64,000 bases of DNA from Bacteroidales bacterium (GTDB lineage: Bacteria; Bacteroidota; Bacteroidia; Bacteroidales; UBA932): positions 1 to 64,000 of the forward strand of contig SUYY01000001.1 in the NCBI GenBank assembly GCA_015060205.1. The letters are read 5' to 3'. Shown one piece after another: positions 8,297 to 19,333 of this stretch. A model generated the notes under the pieces. It worked only from the letters and a program-made list of their open reading frames with translations. It made no database searches and was not told the DNA's origin. A program made the position numbers and the translations under genes. The first letter of the stretch is position 1; each line of letters opens with the position of its first letter.

Positions 8297-9994
8297 ATGA
8301 AAAGGACAGCATTAACCGTTATTCTGGCAGCAGCATCGATCATGGCCGCACATGCACAAAGTGCCTATGATGCATGGATGTTCAGCGAGAATAATTATGA
8401 GGGGACAGCACGATCTGTGGCGATGGGCAATGCCTTCACCGCTCTTGGAGGAGATCTTGGCGCTGTCAGCATCAACCCTGCAGGAAGCGCAGTAGCGGGA
8501 TATTCACAACTGACCCTTACTCCGTCACTGACTTTCTCAACAAACATCGCGACAGGATCCGGCTTCGACGGTAACGAACCGACATATTTTCAGGACCGGA
8601 TGAAGAGCAGGATGACCCAGGCCGGAATCCCGAACGTAGGCTTCACATTCAACTTCAAGACAGGAAGACAGTCCGGTCTGAAGAATTTCACAGTCGGTTT
8701 CATAGTGAACAGAACAAACAACTGGTGCGAAGACCTTTATGCAAGAGGCACAAACAGTCAGACCAGTTTCCTTGCCGCCGCTGCAGCAGATGCGCAGGCA
8801 GAAATCGCATGGATGAACGACCACAAGTCACCCGGAGAGGAAGACTTCACGAACCTTGACTATATGAACAAACAGGCATATGACTATATGAACTGGAAAG
8901 ACGTGGTAGGCTACAGAAGCGGTTTCTTCTCAGCCATCGACAGTGAAGGCAAGAAGTTCGCCGGGGCTACTGAAATAGTCTACAACGGTGGCAATCACAC
9001 ACTTGCAGGAGAGGTAAGCCAGGCCTACGGGAGAAGCGTGTCCGGAAACAAATACGAATACCTGTTCAATCTGGGAGCGAACATATCGGATTTTGTCTAT
9101 CTCGGATTCAACCTGGGAGTAAACACCCTGACTTACAACTATTCACACTATTTCAAGGAAGGAGCATATTCTGACGTACACGATTTTGAGAATGTATATG
9201 TCGACGACAAGGGAATAGAGCACACCACATATTTCAAGAACGCAAAATACAACTATCGTTACGAAGCGGACGGCACAGGAGTATTCGCAAAACTCGGTGT
9301 GATAGTGACCCCTGGCAACGGGCTTCGCTTCGGAGCAGCAATCCAGACCCCAACCTCAATGACCATCAAGGAGGAATGGCAGGAAAGCGGAGAGACACAC
9401 TTTACCGACAGCAGTTTTGACGGTAGCGAAAAAAGCGACCCGGGTGAAGGCGAATACAGGTTCAATGCTCCTTGGAGAGTCAATCTCGGAGCCGCATATA
9501 CATTAGGAAAAATCGCTGTGATAAGTGCCGACTATGAAGTTGCGTTTTACAACATGATGAAATACAAATTCAACAGGCATGATGCACCAGATGAGGAAAT
9601 TGAATATTTCCAGACAATCAATGAGGACATCAGGAACATGTACGGTCCCGCCCATTATCTCAGGCTGGGAGCGGAAGTGAAGCCGTTGAGTTACCTTTCC
9701 ATAAGAGGAGGATATAATCTGGCGACATCAGCACAGATAAAGGAATATGATTCAGACCAAGACGAATACTACGGAATAGGCAGGATATACAGGCACAATG
9801 TATCACTGGGACTCGGATTCAGTTCAAAGAAATCATTCTTTGCAGACATAGCATGCAGATACACTCTGCCTGAAAACGAGTACATAACACCATATTCCGA
9901 CTACCTCGCTGCAGAAAACGGAGCATTGCCTCCTGAAATCCATAGCAGACGTTCAGACTGGAAGGTACTTCTCACTCTTGGATGGAGATTCTAG
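8297..9994 (+). CDS. OmpP1/FadL-type outer membrane protein
   Basis: Signal peptide; GTARSVAMGNAFTALGGDLGAVSINPAGSA; C-terminal aromatic residue (GWRF). Confidence 0.8.
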   Translation: MKRTALTVILAAASIMAAHAQSAYDAWMFSENNYEGTARSVAMGNAFTALGGDLGAVSINPAGSAVAGYSQLTLTPSLTFSTNIATGSGFDGNEPTYFQDRMKSRMTQAGIPNVGFTFNFKTGRQSGLKNFTVGFIVNRTNNWCEDLYARGTNSQTSFLAAAAADAQAEIAWMNDHKSPGEEDFTNLDYMNKQAYDYMNWKDVVGYRSGFFSAIDSEGKKFAGATEIVYNGGNHTLAGEVSQAYGRSVSGNKYEYLFNLGANISDFVYLGFNLGVNTLTYNYSHYFKEGAYSDVHDFENVYVDDKGIEHTTYFKNAKYNYRYEADGTGVFAKLGVIVTPGNGLRFGAAIQTPTSMTIKEEWQESGETHFTDSSFDGSEKSDPGEGEYRFNAPWRVNLGAAYTLGKIAVISADYEVAFYNMMKYKFNRHDAPDEEIEYFQTINEDIRNMYGPAHYLRLGAEVKPLSYLSIRGGYNLATSAQIKEYDSDQDEYYGIGRIYRHNVSLGLGFSSKKSFFADIACRYTLPENEYITPYSDYLAAENGALPPEIHSRRSDWKVLLTLGWRF

Positions 9995-10698
9995 ATATTC
10001 TTCAGATACAGGATGCTGTCGGGACCTTCATTGAAAAGAAGGTCCATGACGGAAAGATCTGACTTGAAGCCGTATTTCGGGGCAAAGACCTGGAAATACG
10101 GCTTTTCCAATGCCAGGTCCGTAAGTATGGTATTGCTCCTTTTGGGATGTATGCACTCCCTCAGGTCCTCACACAGCAGGGCATGACCGTCCGGGCCTGC
10201 AACAATTCCTTCTGGAGAATACTCCTCCGTCAGATGCAGTTCCACCTTGAGTCCGGTCTTTTCAATGAAGAAACGCAGAAGGGCCATATTCAGGTCGAGA
10301 AGCCTCTCCGGTCTGCTGTCCAATATTTCGAAGAGTTCATCCTGATAGTATTCGAAATATGCCGAGGTCCTGTAGGCTGATACTATCGCTCTCTTATGCT
10401 GCAGAAGCCACGGAGTGGAATAGTCCACCTTGACCTCGCCGACCGGGTGCTTATAGGTGCCGTTTTCATGGACTACCGGAAAGGAGAGGGATTGAACGCC
10501 ATCGGCTGCATAGAATCTGCAGCGGTTGCGGTATGACTGTTTCTGATAATTTTCACAGGCTTCCACATATACGACAGACGGAGACAGTTCCAACGAACCG
10601 CCACCGTCTTTTCTGTCCGAAAGTCCCGACATGTCCTCAGCGATCGCTGCAAAATAGGACACGGGCGGGAAATATGCTGTAGAAAACAGTTTAGCCAC
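9991..10698 (-). CDS. WbqC family protein
   Basis: 235 aa with AYFPPVSYFAAIAE, YQKQSYRNRCRFYAADGVQSLSFPV, WLLQHKRAIVSAYRTSAYFEYYQDE. Confidence 0.8.
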   Translation of the reverse strand: MAKLFSTAYFPPVSYFAAIAEDMSGLSDRKDGGGSLELSPSVVYVEACENYQKQSYRNRCRFYAADGVQSLSFPVVHENGTYKHPVGEVKVDYSTPWLLQHKRAIVSAYRTSAYFEYYQDELFEILDSRPERLLDLNMALLRFFIEKTGLKVELHLTEEYSPEGIVAGPDGHALLCEDLRECIHPKRSNTILTDLALEKPYFQVFAPKYGFKSDLSVMDLLFNEGPDSILYLKNI

Positions 10699-11510
10699 TA
10701 TTCGACGTTGCCTTTTACTGTTGAATCCGCACCTCTGATGATACCTCTCTTGGAAGATCTGATGAAGTTGAGGATAGTGTCCCTTTCCTCTGACTGAGGG
10801 AAACCTGACTCGATCTTTGCAAGAGCATCCGAAACATTCATGCCGCTGTTGTAGATGATGTCATACATATCCTTGATGGCATATATCTGTTCAGATGTGA
10901 ATCCCCTTCTGCGAAGTCCTACAAGGTTGACACCTGCATATGAAAGCGGATCACGACCGCAGAGGACATATGGAGGAACGTCCTTGTTTATCTTCGAACC
11001 ACCACCGACAAAGGCATGCTTTCCGATTCTCGAGAACTGGTGAGCCACCGTACTTCCGCCGATGGTTGCCCAATCGTCCACATCAGTCTCTCCGGCGATT
11101 CCAACATAACTTACAAGGATACAGTTGTTTCCTACCGTACAGTCATGAGCGACATGTGCATACGACATGATCAGGACATTGCTGCCGATCTTTGTCACGC
11201 TTCTGCCGCTGGCCTTTGTACCACGGTTGATTGTAGCACATTCACGTATATTTACATTATCACCGATCTCCACATATGTGACCTCACCGTCAAACTTGAG
11301 GTCCTGAGGTACCGCACCGATTACCGCTCCAGGGAAGACGCAGCAGTTTTTGCCCATCTTCACATAATTGAATATGGTGGCATGAGGAAGAATCTTGCTT
11401 CCGTCACCTATTTCCACATGTTCCTCGATGTATGCGTAAGGTCCTACCTCCACATTCTCTCCGAGTTTTGCATTCGGATGTACTGTTGCCAATGGATGAA
11501 TATTTGCCAT
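10698..11510 (-). CDS. lpxA: acyl-ACP--UDP-N-acetylglucosamine O-acyltransferase
   Basis: Left-handed beta-helix hexapeptides, HPLATVHPNAKLGENVEVGPYAYIEEHVEIGDG. Confidence 0.93.
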   Translation of the reverse strand: MANIHPLATVHPNAKLGENVEVGPYAYIEEHVEIGDGSKILPHATIFNYVKMGKNCCVFPGAVIGAVPQDLKFDGEVTYVEIGDNVNIRECATINRGTKASGRSVTKIGSNVLIMSYAHVAHDCTVGNNCILVSYVGIAGETDVDDWATIGGSTVAHQFSRIGKHAFVGGGSKINKDVPPYVLCGRDPLSYAGVNLVGLRRRGFTSEQIYAIKDMYDIIYNSGMNVSDALAKIESGFPQSEERDTILNFIRSSKRGIIRGADSTVKGNVE

Positions 11511-11534
11511 ATTGTCTTTTGTTTGTTGATTCGA

Positions 11535-12437
11535 TTATTTCTGTTGGCGGATTCTGAGCGCTGCAGTCGTATTGATGCCGTGTCCCGCTTTTTCTGCAGT
11601 AACCTTGGCCTTCAGGAATCCACCTGCAAGTCTGAGGTCGCCGATAAGGTCGAGCAACTTATGTCGCGAACATTCGTTAGGGAAACGGAGTACAAGATTG
11701 CTCAGATAACCATCTTCACGCACTTCAAGTGCCGGAACATCAAAGAGTTGCGATATCTGCTGAACCTGCTCTGGCGTAACCGGATGCTCCACGATCACAA
11801 TGGCGTTGTCCACGTCACCACCCTTGACCAGATTGTTTGCAAACAGGAACTGCAGTTCGTGGAAGAACACGAAAGTCCTGCATATTCCTATTTCCTCTGC
11901 ATATTCGATGGAAGGATTCCAGTCAGCATACTGGACTCCGAGGACCTTCGAGTTGAAATCTGTCTTGATGTTGTAACTGAATTCCTCTGCCGGCTCTATG
12001 CGGACTATTGAACCTTTTTCGTTGGTCACTTCGATGGTCCGGTTTATCTCCACATATCTGCGCGGAGCGTCCTGGACATCCACACCATCCTTCCACATCG
12101 CATCGATGTATGGCTTGGCACTTCCGTCAAGGATAGGTACTTCCACATTGTCAATATCAACATATGCATTGTCAATACCAAGACCGGTGAGCGCCGACAT
12201 TATGTGCTCGATTGTCGAAACCGACGCCTCTCCTTTAGATATTGTGGTACTTCTCGCCGTATTTGAAACATTCTCCGCCAAGGCTTCCACTGAAGGCGCT
12301 CCGGCGATGTCCGTCCTTCTGAATACTATGCCGGAATCGACGGGTGCCGGTCCGACGTTCATCTTTGCCACCTTGCCCGTATGGAGTCCCTTGCCCTCGA
12401 AAGAATAACTTTTTTTAAGAGTCTGCTGAAACTGCAT
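11535..12437 (-). CDS. lpxC: UDP-3-O-acyl-N-acetylglucosamine deacetylase (LpxC only, no FabZ domain)
   Basis: SFEGKGLHTGK, STIEHIMSALTGLGIDN, KLLDLIGDLRLAGGFLKAKVTAEKAGHGIN; stops after 300 aa. Confidence 0.92.
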   Translation of the reverse strand: MQFQQTLKKSYSFEGKGLHTGKVAKMNVGPAPVDSGIVFRRTDIAGAPSVEALAENVSNTARSTTISKGEASVSTIEHIMSALTGLGIDNAYVDIDNVEVPILDGSAKPYIDAMWKDGVDVQDAPRRYVEINRTIEVTNEKGSIVRIEPAEEFSYNIKTDFNSKVLGVQYADWNPSIEYAEEIGICRTFVFFHELQFLFANNLVKGGDVDNAIVIVEHPVTPEQVQQISQLFDVPALEVREDGYLSNLVLRFPNECSRHKLLDLIGDLRLAGGFLKAKVTAEKAGHGINTTAALRIRQQK

Positions 12438-12497
12438 TACAAATAATTTTATCCTCAGGTTAAATTTTGACCCGCAAAGATAGTCATTTTTTTATAA

Positions 12498-13487
12498 TTA
12501 CTGCTTTCCTGCCTTTTTGAACATGGCATAACTTCTCATATACTCCATATAAGGAATCGCAGGGCTGCCGAAGAAAGCCTGTCCCGGTTTCTTCACACTT
12601 CCCAGAAGTCCGGACTGTGCTCCGAACGAAGTGTTGTCTGCAACCGTGATATGACCGGCAATACCCACCTGACCACCGAGGATACAATGCTCGCCTATCT
12701 TTGTGGAACCGGCAATTCCGCTCATTGCGGCCATCACCGTATTCTTTCCTACCTCCACATTATGGGCAATCTGACAATGATTATCAATCTTGCAACCCTT
12801 TCTGATGACAGTGGAACCCATCTGAGAACGGTCGATTCCCGCACATGATCCGATTTCCACATCATCCTCTATGATGACGTTGCCCGTATGCTCTATCTTC
12901 TTCCATGTACCGTCCTCAAGAGGTGCATATCCGAATCCGTCGCAACCTATCACGGCGTTTGCATGAATGATCACATTGTCTCCTATCTCCATTCCCGGAT
13001 AGATGCATGCTCCGGGATAGATCGTGCAGTATCTTCCTATCTTGACATCGTCGCCGATATATGCATTTTCATATATTTTGGTATAATCACCGATGACGGC
13101 GCGTTTTCCGACATATGCAAAATCACCTACATATACCTTCTTACCGAGTTTCGCGCTCCAGCGCACCCTGCTTCTGAGGCCGCGGTATCTCTTGTATGAG
13201 CGTTTCTTGGCCACCACATAATCCAGAAGGGCAGCCACCGCAGCATATGAATCCTCCACACGGACCATTGTGGCACTTACCGGATGTTTCGGCTCGAAGG
13301 TGTTGTTCACTATGATTATATCAGCCTTGCACTCATAGACGTAGTGCTCGTATTTGGGATTTGCGAAAAAACAGATTGCTCCCGGCTTTCCGCTCTCTAT
13401 CCTGGCGAAAGTAGTGACGACTGCTTCAGGGTTTCCATCCACAGTTCCGCCAAGGATTTGAGCAATCTCCTTTGCTTTGAATTCCAT
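12498..13487 (-). CDS. lpxD: UDP-3-O-(3-hydroxymyristoyl)glucosamine N-acyltransferase
   Basis: Hexapeptide repeats with VIIHANAVIGCDGFGYAPLEDGTWKKIEHTGNVIIEDDVEIGSCAGIDR. Confidence 0.93.
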   Translation of the reverse strand: MEFKAKEIAQILGGTVDGNPEAVVTTFARIESGKPGAICFFANPKYEHYVYECKADIIIVNNTFEPKHPVSATMVRVEDSYAAVAALLDYVVAKKRSYKRYRGLRSRVRWSAKLGKKVYVGDFAYVGKRAVIGDYTKIYENAYIGDDVKIGRYCTIYPGACIYPGMEIGDNVIIHANAVIGCDGFGYAPLEDGTWKKIEHTGNVIIEDDVEIGSCAGIDRSQMGSTVIRKGCKIDNHCQIAHNVEVGKNTVMAAMSGIAGSTKIGEHCILGGQVGIAGHITVADNTSFGAQSGLLGSVKKPGQAFFGSPAIPYMEYMRSYAMFKKAGKQ

Positions 13488-13512
13488 AATGTTACAGGTT
13501 TGGTTTCAATAT

Positions 13513-13543
13513 TTTGTTTATTCTGATTTTATTCGTACATTTG
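13513..13543 (+). promoter_or_regulatory. Bacteroidetes-type promoter TTTG-N19-TACATTTG upstream of rimP
   Basis: TTTG at 13513-13516, 19-bp spacing, TACATTTG at 13536-13543. Confidence 0.75.
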
Positions 13544-13555
13544 CACCGTGAGAAT

Positions 13556-13586
13556 GATTTCAGGGGGCCGGGTGCCCCCTGAAATC
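13556..13586 (+). promoter_or_regulatory. 12-bp perfect hairpin in the 5' leader of rimP-nusA-infB
   Basis: GATTTCAGGGGG-ccgggtg-CCCCCTGAAATC, about 13 nt downstream of the -7 box. Confidence 0.75.
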
Positions 13587-13618
13587 GTTTCTCGGATATC
13601 ATATCATCACAAAAGCCA

Positions 13619-14086
13619 ATGAACGTATCAGAAATCAAAGATGCAATCAGCAGCGAAATCGTTGCACGCAACTGCTACATTGTTGACATTACGGTCAGCA
13701 GGGAAAATGACATTGAAATCACCATCGAATCTGAAGAAGGAAGGGTGGAACTTGACGACTGTGTCGCGGTAAGCAGGCATTTCGAAGAGCAGTTTGACCG
13801 TGAGAAGGAAGACTACTCGCTCACAGTGACTTCTGCGGGGCTTGACCAGCCGTTCAAGGTCCTCAAGCAATATCAGAAGGCTGTGGGGTCGAAGGTGGAG
13901 GTCCAACTCAAGGGAGGACGCAAGATGATCGCCACCCTCATTGAAGCGGACGAGGAAAGCATCACTCTGAACTACAGTGCAAAAGAGACCGTTGAGGGAA
14001 AGAAGAAGAAAGAGATTGTAGAGCATAACGACAGATTCACTATGGATCAGGTGAATTCTGTACGTCCACACATTGAATTTAACTAA
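13619..14086 (+). CDS. rimP: ribosome maturation factor
   Basis: 155 aa, upstream of nusA; SVTSAGLDQPFKVLKQYQKAVGSKVEVQL. Confidence 0.9.
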   Translation: MNVSEIKDAISSEIVARNCYIVDITVSRENDIEITIESEEGRVELDDCVAVSRHFEEQFDREKEDYSLTVTSAGLDQPFKVLKQYQKAVGSKVEVQLKGGRKMIATLIEADEESITLNYSAKETVEGKKKKEIVEHNDRFTMDQVNSVRPHIEFN

Positions 14087-14104
14087 AAAAAACAACATAC
14101 TGAA

Positions 14105-15352
14105 ATGGAAAAGATTGAACTGAAAGACGCTTTTGCCGAGTTCAAGAACCAGAAGAACATCGACAGGCCTACCATGATGGGTGTTCTGGAGGATGTGTTC
14201 AGAACTCAGATCACAAAGACTTACGGATCAGCAGACAACTTCGACATCATCATCAACATCGACAAAGGAGACTGCGAGATCTATTGGAACAGAGAGGTTG
14301 TGGAAGAAGTTGAGGATCCGAACACAGAGATCGCAATCAACGACGAATCCCTTGATGACGACTACGAGATCGGCGAGACATTCGCAAAGAAGATCGAACT
14401 CAAGGATTTCGGCCGCAGAGGCATACTCAACATCCGTCAGAACCTTCAGGGACGTATCATGGATATCGAGAAGGCGAACCTCTATAACAAGTATGTGAAC
14501 AAGATCGGCGAAATCTTCACCGGTGAGGTATACCAGACATGGGCAAAGGAAGTCCTCATCCTTGACGAGGACGGAAACGAACTCAGACTTCCTAAGTCAG
14601 AGCAGATTCCTGGCGAGCACTTCAAGAAGAACGACACAGTAAGGGCCATCATCAAGAGCGTGGAGATGAAGAACAACACCACTCCATATATAGTTCTTTC
14701 AAGAATCACCCCTGACTTCCTCGAGAAACTTTTCGAGCAGGAGGTTCCTGAAATCTACGACGGTCTGATAACCATCAAGAAGGTTGTACGTGTACCTGGC
14801 GAACGTGCAAAGGTGGCAGTAGAGTCATATGACGAGAGAATCGACCCTATCGGAGCATGTATCGGTGTCAAGGGATCAAGAATCATCGGCATCGTGCGCG
14901 AACTCCGCAACGAAAATATCGACGTCCTCCAGTGGACAAACAACACCCAACTTCTTATCCAGAGGGCACTCAACCCTGCAAAGATCTCATCCATCATACT
15001 TGGTGGAGAAGAGGACAAGATCAAGGTATACATGCTTCCTGACGAAGTGAAGAAGGGTATCGGTAAGGGTGGATGCAACATCCGTCTCGCCGGAATGCTC
15101 GTAGGCAAGGAGATCGAAGTCTGGAGAGATCTTCCAAAGGACGAGGTAGAGGATGATGAAGAAGACGTACTGCTCAGTGCATTCGATGATGACATCGAGC
15201 CATGGATCATTGAGAAACTCCAGAGCATCGGATGTGACACAGCGAAGAGCGTACTTGCACTTTCTGCTGCTGACATCGCAAACAGAGCAGACCTTGAGGA
15301 CGAAACAGTAGAGGAAGTCCTTGAAATCCTCCGCGCCGAGTTTGAAGACTAA
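14105..15352 (+). CDS. nusA: transcription termination/antitermination protein NusA
   Basis: [32 protein letters not shown]. Confidence 0.95.
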   Translation: MEKIELKDAFAEFKNQKNIDRPTMMGVLEDVFRTQITKTYGSADNFDIIINIDKGDCEIYWNREVVEEVEDPNTEIAINDESLDDDYEIGETFAKKIELKDFGRRGILNIRQNLQGRIMDIEKANLYNKYVNKIGEIFTGEVYQTWAKEVLILDEDGNELRLPKSEQIPGEHFKKNDTVRAIIKSVEMKNNTTPYIVLSRITPDFLEKLFEQEVPEIYDGLITIKKVVRVPGERAKVAVESYDERIDPIGACIGVKGSRIIGIVRELRNENIDVLQWTNNTQLLIQRALNPAKISSIILGGEEDKIKVYMLPDEVKKGIGKGGCNIRLAGMLVGKEIEVWRDLPKDEVEDDEEDVLLSAFDDDIEPWIIEKLQSIGCDTAKSVLALSAADIANRADLEDETVEEVLEILRAEFED

Positions 15353-15366
15353 ACAAGATTACATTT

Positions 15367-18129
15367 ATGGCAGAAATAAGATTAAGCAAACTTACAAAAC
15401 AATTCAGCATCGGACTTGCGCGTCTCGTTGAGTTTCTCAATGAGAAGGGAGCAAATGTGGAGATGAATCCGAACGCCAAGATTTCGGACGAATATCTTCC
15501 TGCTATCGAAGCCAAGTTCGGTGAAGACCAGAAACTTAAGAAAGACTCGGAAAAGGTGACCATCAAACTTAAGGAAATCATCGAGATGGGATCCAAGAAG
15601 AAGTCAAGCCATGATGACGAAATCCCTGAAAAAGAGGTTGTCATCAAGAGCAATACGCTCAAGGTCGAGACTCCGAAACCTGTGGAAGAACCGGTAAAAG
15701 AAGAACCTGTTCAGACAGTTTCCGAGACTCCTGTCACTGCAGGACCGAAGATTGTGGACAAGATCGACCTTTCAAAATTTGAAAAGAAGCCTGTCAGAAA
15801 AGAGGAGAAGCAGGAGGAGGAACCTGTTGTCAAGGAACCGGTACAGGTAGTTGAACCTGCTCCGGCAGAGCCTGTGGAGCCGGAAGTTGAACAGAAACCT
15901 GCAGAAGATGTCAAGCCGCAGCCTCGCGAAATGAAGGTTCAGGTGGAAAAACTGGCAGGTCCGAAGGTTGTGGACAAGATCGACCTTTCACAGTTCGACA
16001 CCAAGAAGAAAAAGAAGAAGAGAGAGCGCATCGACAAAAATGCAAGCCAGAAGGTGGACGTGACCAAGGTCGAGGCTACAAACGGAGGCAAGAAGGACAA
16101 GAACAAGGGCAACAATGCCCAGCAGCAGAACCTGGGCAAGAAAGATAACAAGAAGAGCCGTCGCGACAGAGGCGGTGACAAGTTCAAGCCTGCAATGACC
16201 GAGGCCGAGCAGGAAGAGATGCAGAGGGAAATCCAGAAGCAGATCAAGGAGACTTATGCCCGCATGAATGAAGGCAAGAAGAACAACTTCGGAGCAAAGC
16301 ACAGAAAGGACAAGAGAGAGGCTGTATCTCAGAGGATGCAGGAGGAGATGGAAATGCAGCAACTCGAGCAGAAGGTTCTCAAGGTTACTGAGTTCGTGAC
16401 TGTAAACGACCTCGCAACCCTTATGAACAACACCCCTGTGACAAAAGTCATCGGAGCATGCATGAGCCTTGGTATGATGGTATCCATCAACCAGCGTCTT
16501 GACGCAGAGACACTCGTTCTCGTTGCAGAGGAGTTCGGATATGAAGTGGAATTCGTTACAGCAAACCTTACTGATGCAATCGCACAGGGAGAAGCGGAGG
16601 ACACAGAGGAAGATCTCCTTCCACGTCCACCGGTAATCACCGTGATGGGTCACGTAGACCACGGTAAGACTTCCCTTCTCGACCATATCCGTAATGCCAA
16701 TGTGATTGCTGGTGAGGCCGGTGGTATCACACAGCACATCGGTGCATACAACGTAAAACTTCCTGACGGACAGAGGATAACATTCCTTGACACTCCTGGT
16801 CACGAAGCGTTTACGGCGATGCGTGCGCGTGGTGCAAAGATGACCGACGTCGCAATCATCATCGTTGCAGCCGACGACTGCATAATGCCTCAGACTGTGG
16901 AGGCCATCAACCATGCACAGGCGGCAGGCGTCCCTATGGTATTCGCGATCAACAAGATAGACAAGGCAGGAGCGAACCCTGAGAAGATACGTGAGCAACT
17001 TTCCAACATGAACATCCTCGTGGAGGACTGGGGTGGAAAATTCCAGTGCCAGGAGATTTCGGCAAAGAAAGGAATCAACGTAGACCAACTTCTCGAGAAA
17101 GTCCTTCTTGAGGCAGAGATGCTCGAACTCAAGGCCAATCCTAACAAGAGGGCTTCCGGAGCGGTGATCGAGTCGTCACTCGACAAGGGTCGCGGCTACC
17201 TCGCCACAATTCTCGTGCAGAACGGAACCCTCCGAGTTGGAGATGTGATGCTTTCAGGATGCTACACCGGTAAGGTAAAGGCAATGTTCAACGAACGTGG
17301 ACAAAAGGTGGAAGAGGCAGGTCCATCGACACCTGTATCTGTTCTCGGTCTTAACGGAGCACCGACAGCAGGTGAGACATTCGTTGTGATGGCTGACGAA
17401 AAGGAGGCCAAGGATATCGCCAACAAGCGTGAGCAACTTATACGTATCCAGGGCATCAAGACCCAGAAGCATATGACTCTCGAGGAGATCGGACGTCGTA
17501 TCGCAATCGGAAACTTCAAGGAACTCAATGTAATCGTCAAGGGAGACGTTGACGGTTCTGTGGAAGCGCTTTCGGACTCTATCATAAAACTCTCTACAGA
17601 GGAAGTAAGGGTGAACGTTATCCACAAGGCTGTCGGAGCAATCTCCGAGTCGGATATCCTCCTTGCGGCAGCATCAGATGCCATCATCATCGGATTCCAG
17701 GTACGTCCTATGCCGTCTGCCCGCAAACTTGCAGAGAAGGAGGAAATCGAAATCCGTCTCTACTCTGTCATCTACGACTGTATCAACGAACTCAAGAGCG
17801 GTATCGAAGGTATGCTCGAGCCTGAGCAGAAGGAGGTTGTCACCGCTACTGCAGAGGTTCAGGAGACCTTCAAGATTTCCAAGGTCGGAACAATCGCAGG
17901 ATGTATTGTCCGTGAAGGAAAACTCCAGAGAACTGCGAAGGTGCGCGTGATCCGCGACGGTATCGTAGTCTACACCGGAGAACTCGGTTCACTCAAGAGG
18001 TTCAAGGATGATGTCAAGGAAGTTCACATGGGTATGGACTGCGGTCTGAATATCCAGGGATACAACGACATCAAGATAGGCGACGTTGTCGAGGCATATA
18101 CCATTGAAGAGATAAAGAGAACGCTTTAG
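15367..18129 (+). CDS. infB: translation initiation factor IF-2
   Basis: [23 protein letters not shown]...[10 protein letters not shown]; basic linker; 920 aa. Confidence 0.97.
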   Translation: MAEIRLSKLTKQFSIGLARLVEFLNEKGANVEMNPNAKISDEYLPAIEAKFGEDQKLKKDSEKVTIKLKEIIEMGSKKKSSHDDEIPEKEVVIKSNTLKVETPKPVEEPVKEEPVQTVSETPVTAGPKIVDKIDLSKFEKKPVRKEEKQEEEPVVKEPVQVVEPAPAEPVEPEVEQKPAEDVKPQPREMKVQVEKLAGPKVVDKIDLSQFDTKKKKKKRERIDKNASQKVDVTKVEATNGGKKDKNKGNNAQQQNLGKKDNKKSRRDRGGDKFKPAMTEAEQEEMQREIQKQIKETYARMNEGKKNNFGAKHRKDKREAVSQRMQEEMEMQQLEQKVLKVTEFVTVNDLATLMNNTPVTKVIGACMSLGMMVSINQRLDAETLVLVAEEFGYEVEFVTANLTDAIAQGEAEDTEEDLLPRPPVITVMGHVDHGKTSLLDHIRNANVIAGEAGGITQHIGAYNVKLPDGQRITFLDTPGHEAFTAMRARGAKMTDVAIIIVAADDCIMPQTVEAINHAQAAGVPMVFAINKIDKAGANPEKIREQLSNMNILVEDWGGKFQCQEISAKKGINVDQLLEKVLLEAEMLELKANPNKRASGAVIESSLDKGRGYLATILVQNGTLRVGDVMLSGCYTGKVKAMFNERGQKVEEAGPSTPVSVLGLNGAPTAGETFVVMADEKEAKDIANKREQLIRIQGIKTQKHMTLEEIGRRIAIGNFKELNVIVKGDVDGSVEALSDSIIKLSTEEVRVNVIHKAVGAISESDILLAAASDAIIIGFQVRPMPSARKLAEKEEIEIRLYSVIYDCINELKSGIEGMLEPEQKEVVTATAEVQETFKISKVGTIAGCIVREGKLQRTAKVRVIRDGIVVYTGELGSLKRFKDDVKEVHMGMDCGLNIQGYNDIKIGDVVEAYTIEEIKRTL

Positions 18130-18152
18130 TTCCCTATTCTCTTTACACATAG

Positions 18153-18209
18153 AGGCTGAGCCTCCGGAGACACTTCCGTTTCGGAAGAAATTCTCCGGAG
18201 GCTCAGCCT
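18153..18209. terminator. 18-bp perfect inverted repeat between convergent infB and LptF/G gene
   Basis: AGGCTGAGCCTCCGGAGA / TCTCCGGAGGCTCAGCCT with nested CTTCCGTTTCGGAAG. Confidence 0.8.
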
Positions 18210-18230
18210 TATATATAATAGGTATAAGTC

Positions 18231-19328
18231 CTACTTCGGTGCTATGCGATATAGGAAGATCGCGATGATGGCAAAGACCACATTAGGCAGCCACAGGGCA
18301 ATGGCCGGAGGCAAGGCACCTGTATGGACGAACATCTGGCTGAATCTGAGGAACAATATATAGGTAAAGGCCAGAGCGATACCAATACCGATATTCCATC
18401 CTATTCCTCCCCTGCGCTTCTTGGATGAAAGCGCCACTCCCATTATGGTCAGGATAAATGCCGAGAACGGTAGTGCGAATCTCGTATTCTTTTCGATAAG
18501 GGCAAACTTCACATTGGCGTCGCCTCTCATCTGCTGGATATCGATAAGTTCATTCAGTTCTCTATATGTCAATGTTTCAACTGTATTTTCCGTCAGATAG
18601 AAGTCCTTCACGGTCAGAGGGATAATTGTATCTATCTGTCTTCCGCTGCGGACACGGTCGGTAAGGTCATCGTTATATTCCCTGATGAAATATTTCTTCA
18701 GTCTCCAACTTCCTGACGCTGTGTCATATACTGCTGATTCGGCAGAGATCTTGGATACAAGACGGTCATTTTCTATTCTTTCAAGCGTAAAGCGGTAGGC
18801 CGTATTGTTCCACGAACTGAAAGACTCCGCAAACACATATTCACCCGGAGATATCTGGTAATGCACATTCCTTCCCACGCCCTTGAACCTCTGCTTTATA
18901 TACTGGTTCTCAAATTCAAGACGCGTCTTGTTGGCTTCCGGTATGACGAACAGGTTCAGACAAAGTGAAAATATCGCAATCAACGTGGCTGAAAATATAT
19001 AGGGCACCATCATCCTGTGGAAACTGATGCCGCAGGAGAGTATGGCCACGATTTCAGTATCCGCCGCCATCTTCGAGGTGAAGAATATGACGGTGATGAA
19101 CACAAAGAGCGGACTGAACATATTCATGAAATATGGTACGAAATTGACGTAGTAGTCAAAGACGACCGCCCTTAAAGGTGCCTCCTTGCTAACAAAGTCG
19201 TCAATCTTCTCACTGATATCGAAGATGATCACGATACCGATGATAAGAAGCAGAGCCACAAAGAATGTGGTTATGAATTTCTTGACTATGTATACGTCAA
19301 GTCTTCTTGGTCTGAGGTCGAACTCCAT
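18231..19328 (-). CDS. LptF/LptG family permease
   Basis: YjgP/YjgQ-type membrane protein, 365 aa; LDVYIVKKFITTFFVALLLIIGIVIIFDISEKIDDF. Confidence 0.88.
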   Translation of the reverse strand: MEFDLRPRRLDVYIVKKFITTFFVALLLIIGIVIIFDISEKIDDFVSKEAPLRAVVFDYYVNFVPYFMNMFSPLFVFITVIFFTSKMAADTEIVAILSCGISFHRMMVPYIFSATLIAIFSLCLNLFVIPEANKTRLEFENQYIKQRFKGVGRNVHYQISPGEYVFAESFSSWNNTAYRFTLERIENDRLVSKISAESAVYDTASGSWRLKKYFIREYNDDLTDRVRSGRQIDTIIPLTVKDFYLTENTVETLTYRELNELIDIQQMRGDANVKFALIEKNTRFALPFSAFILTIMGVALSSKKRRGGIGWNIGIGIALAFTYILFLRFSQMFVHTGALPPAIALWLPNVVFAIIAIFLYRIAPK

Positions 19329-19333
19329 TGCGT

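Noticed and set aside
11016-12011. 331-aa plus-strand ORF opposite lpxA/lpxC
   Set aside because: Shadow ORF opposite two confident lipid A genes.
15988-17088. 366-aa minus-strand ORF inside infB
   Set aside because: Lies antisense to a clear IF-2 gene; shadow ORF.
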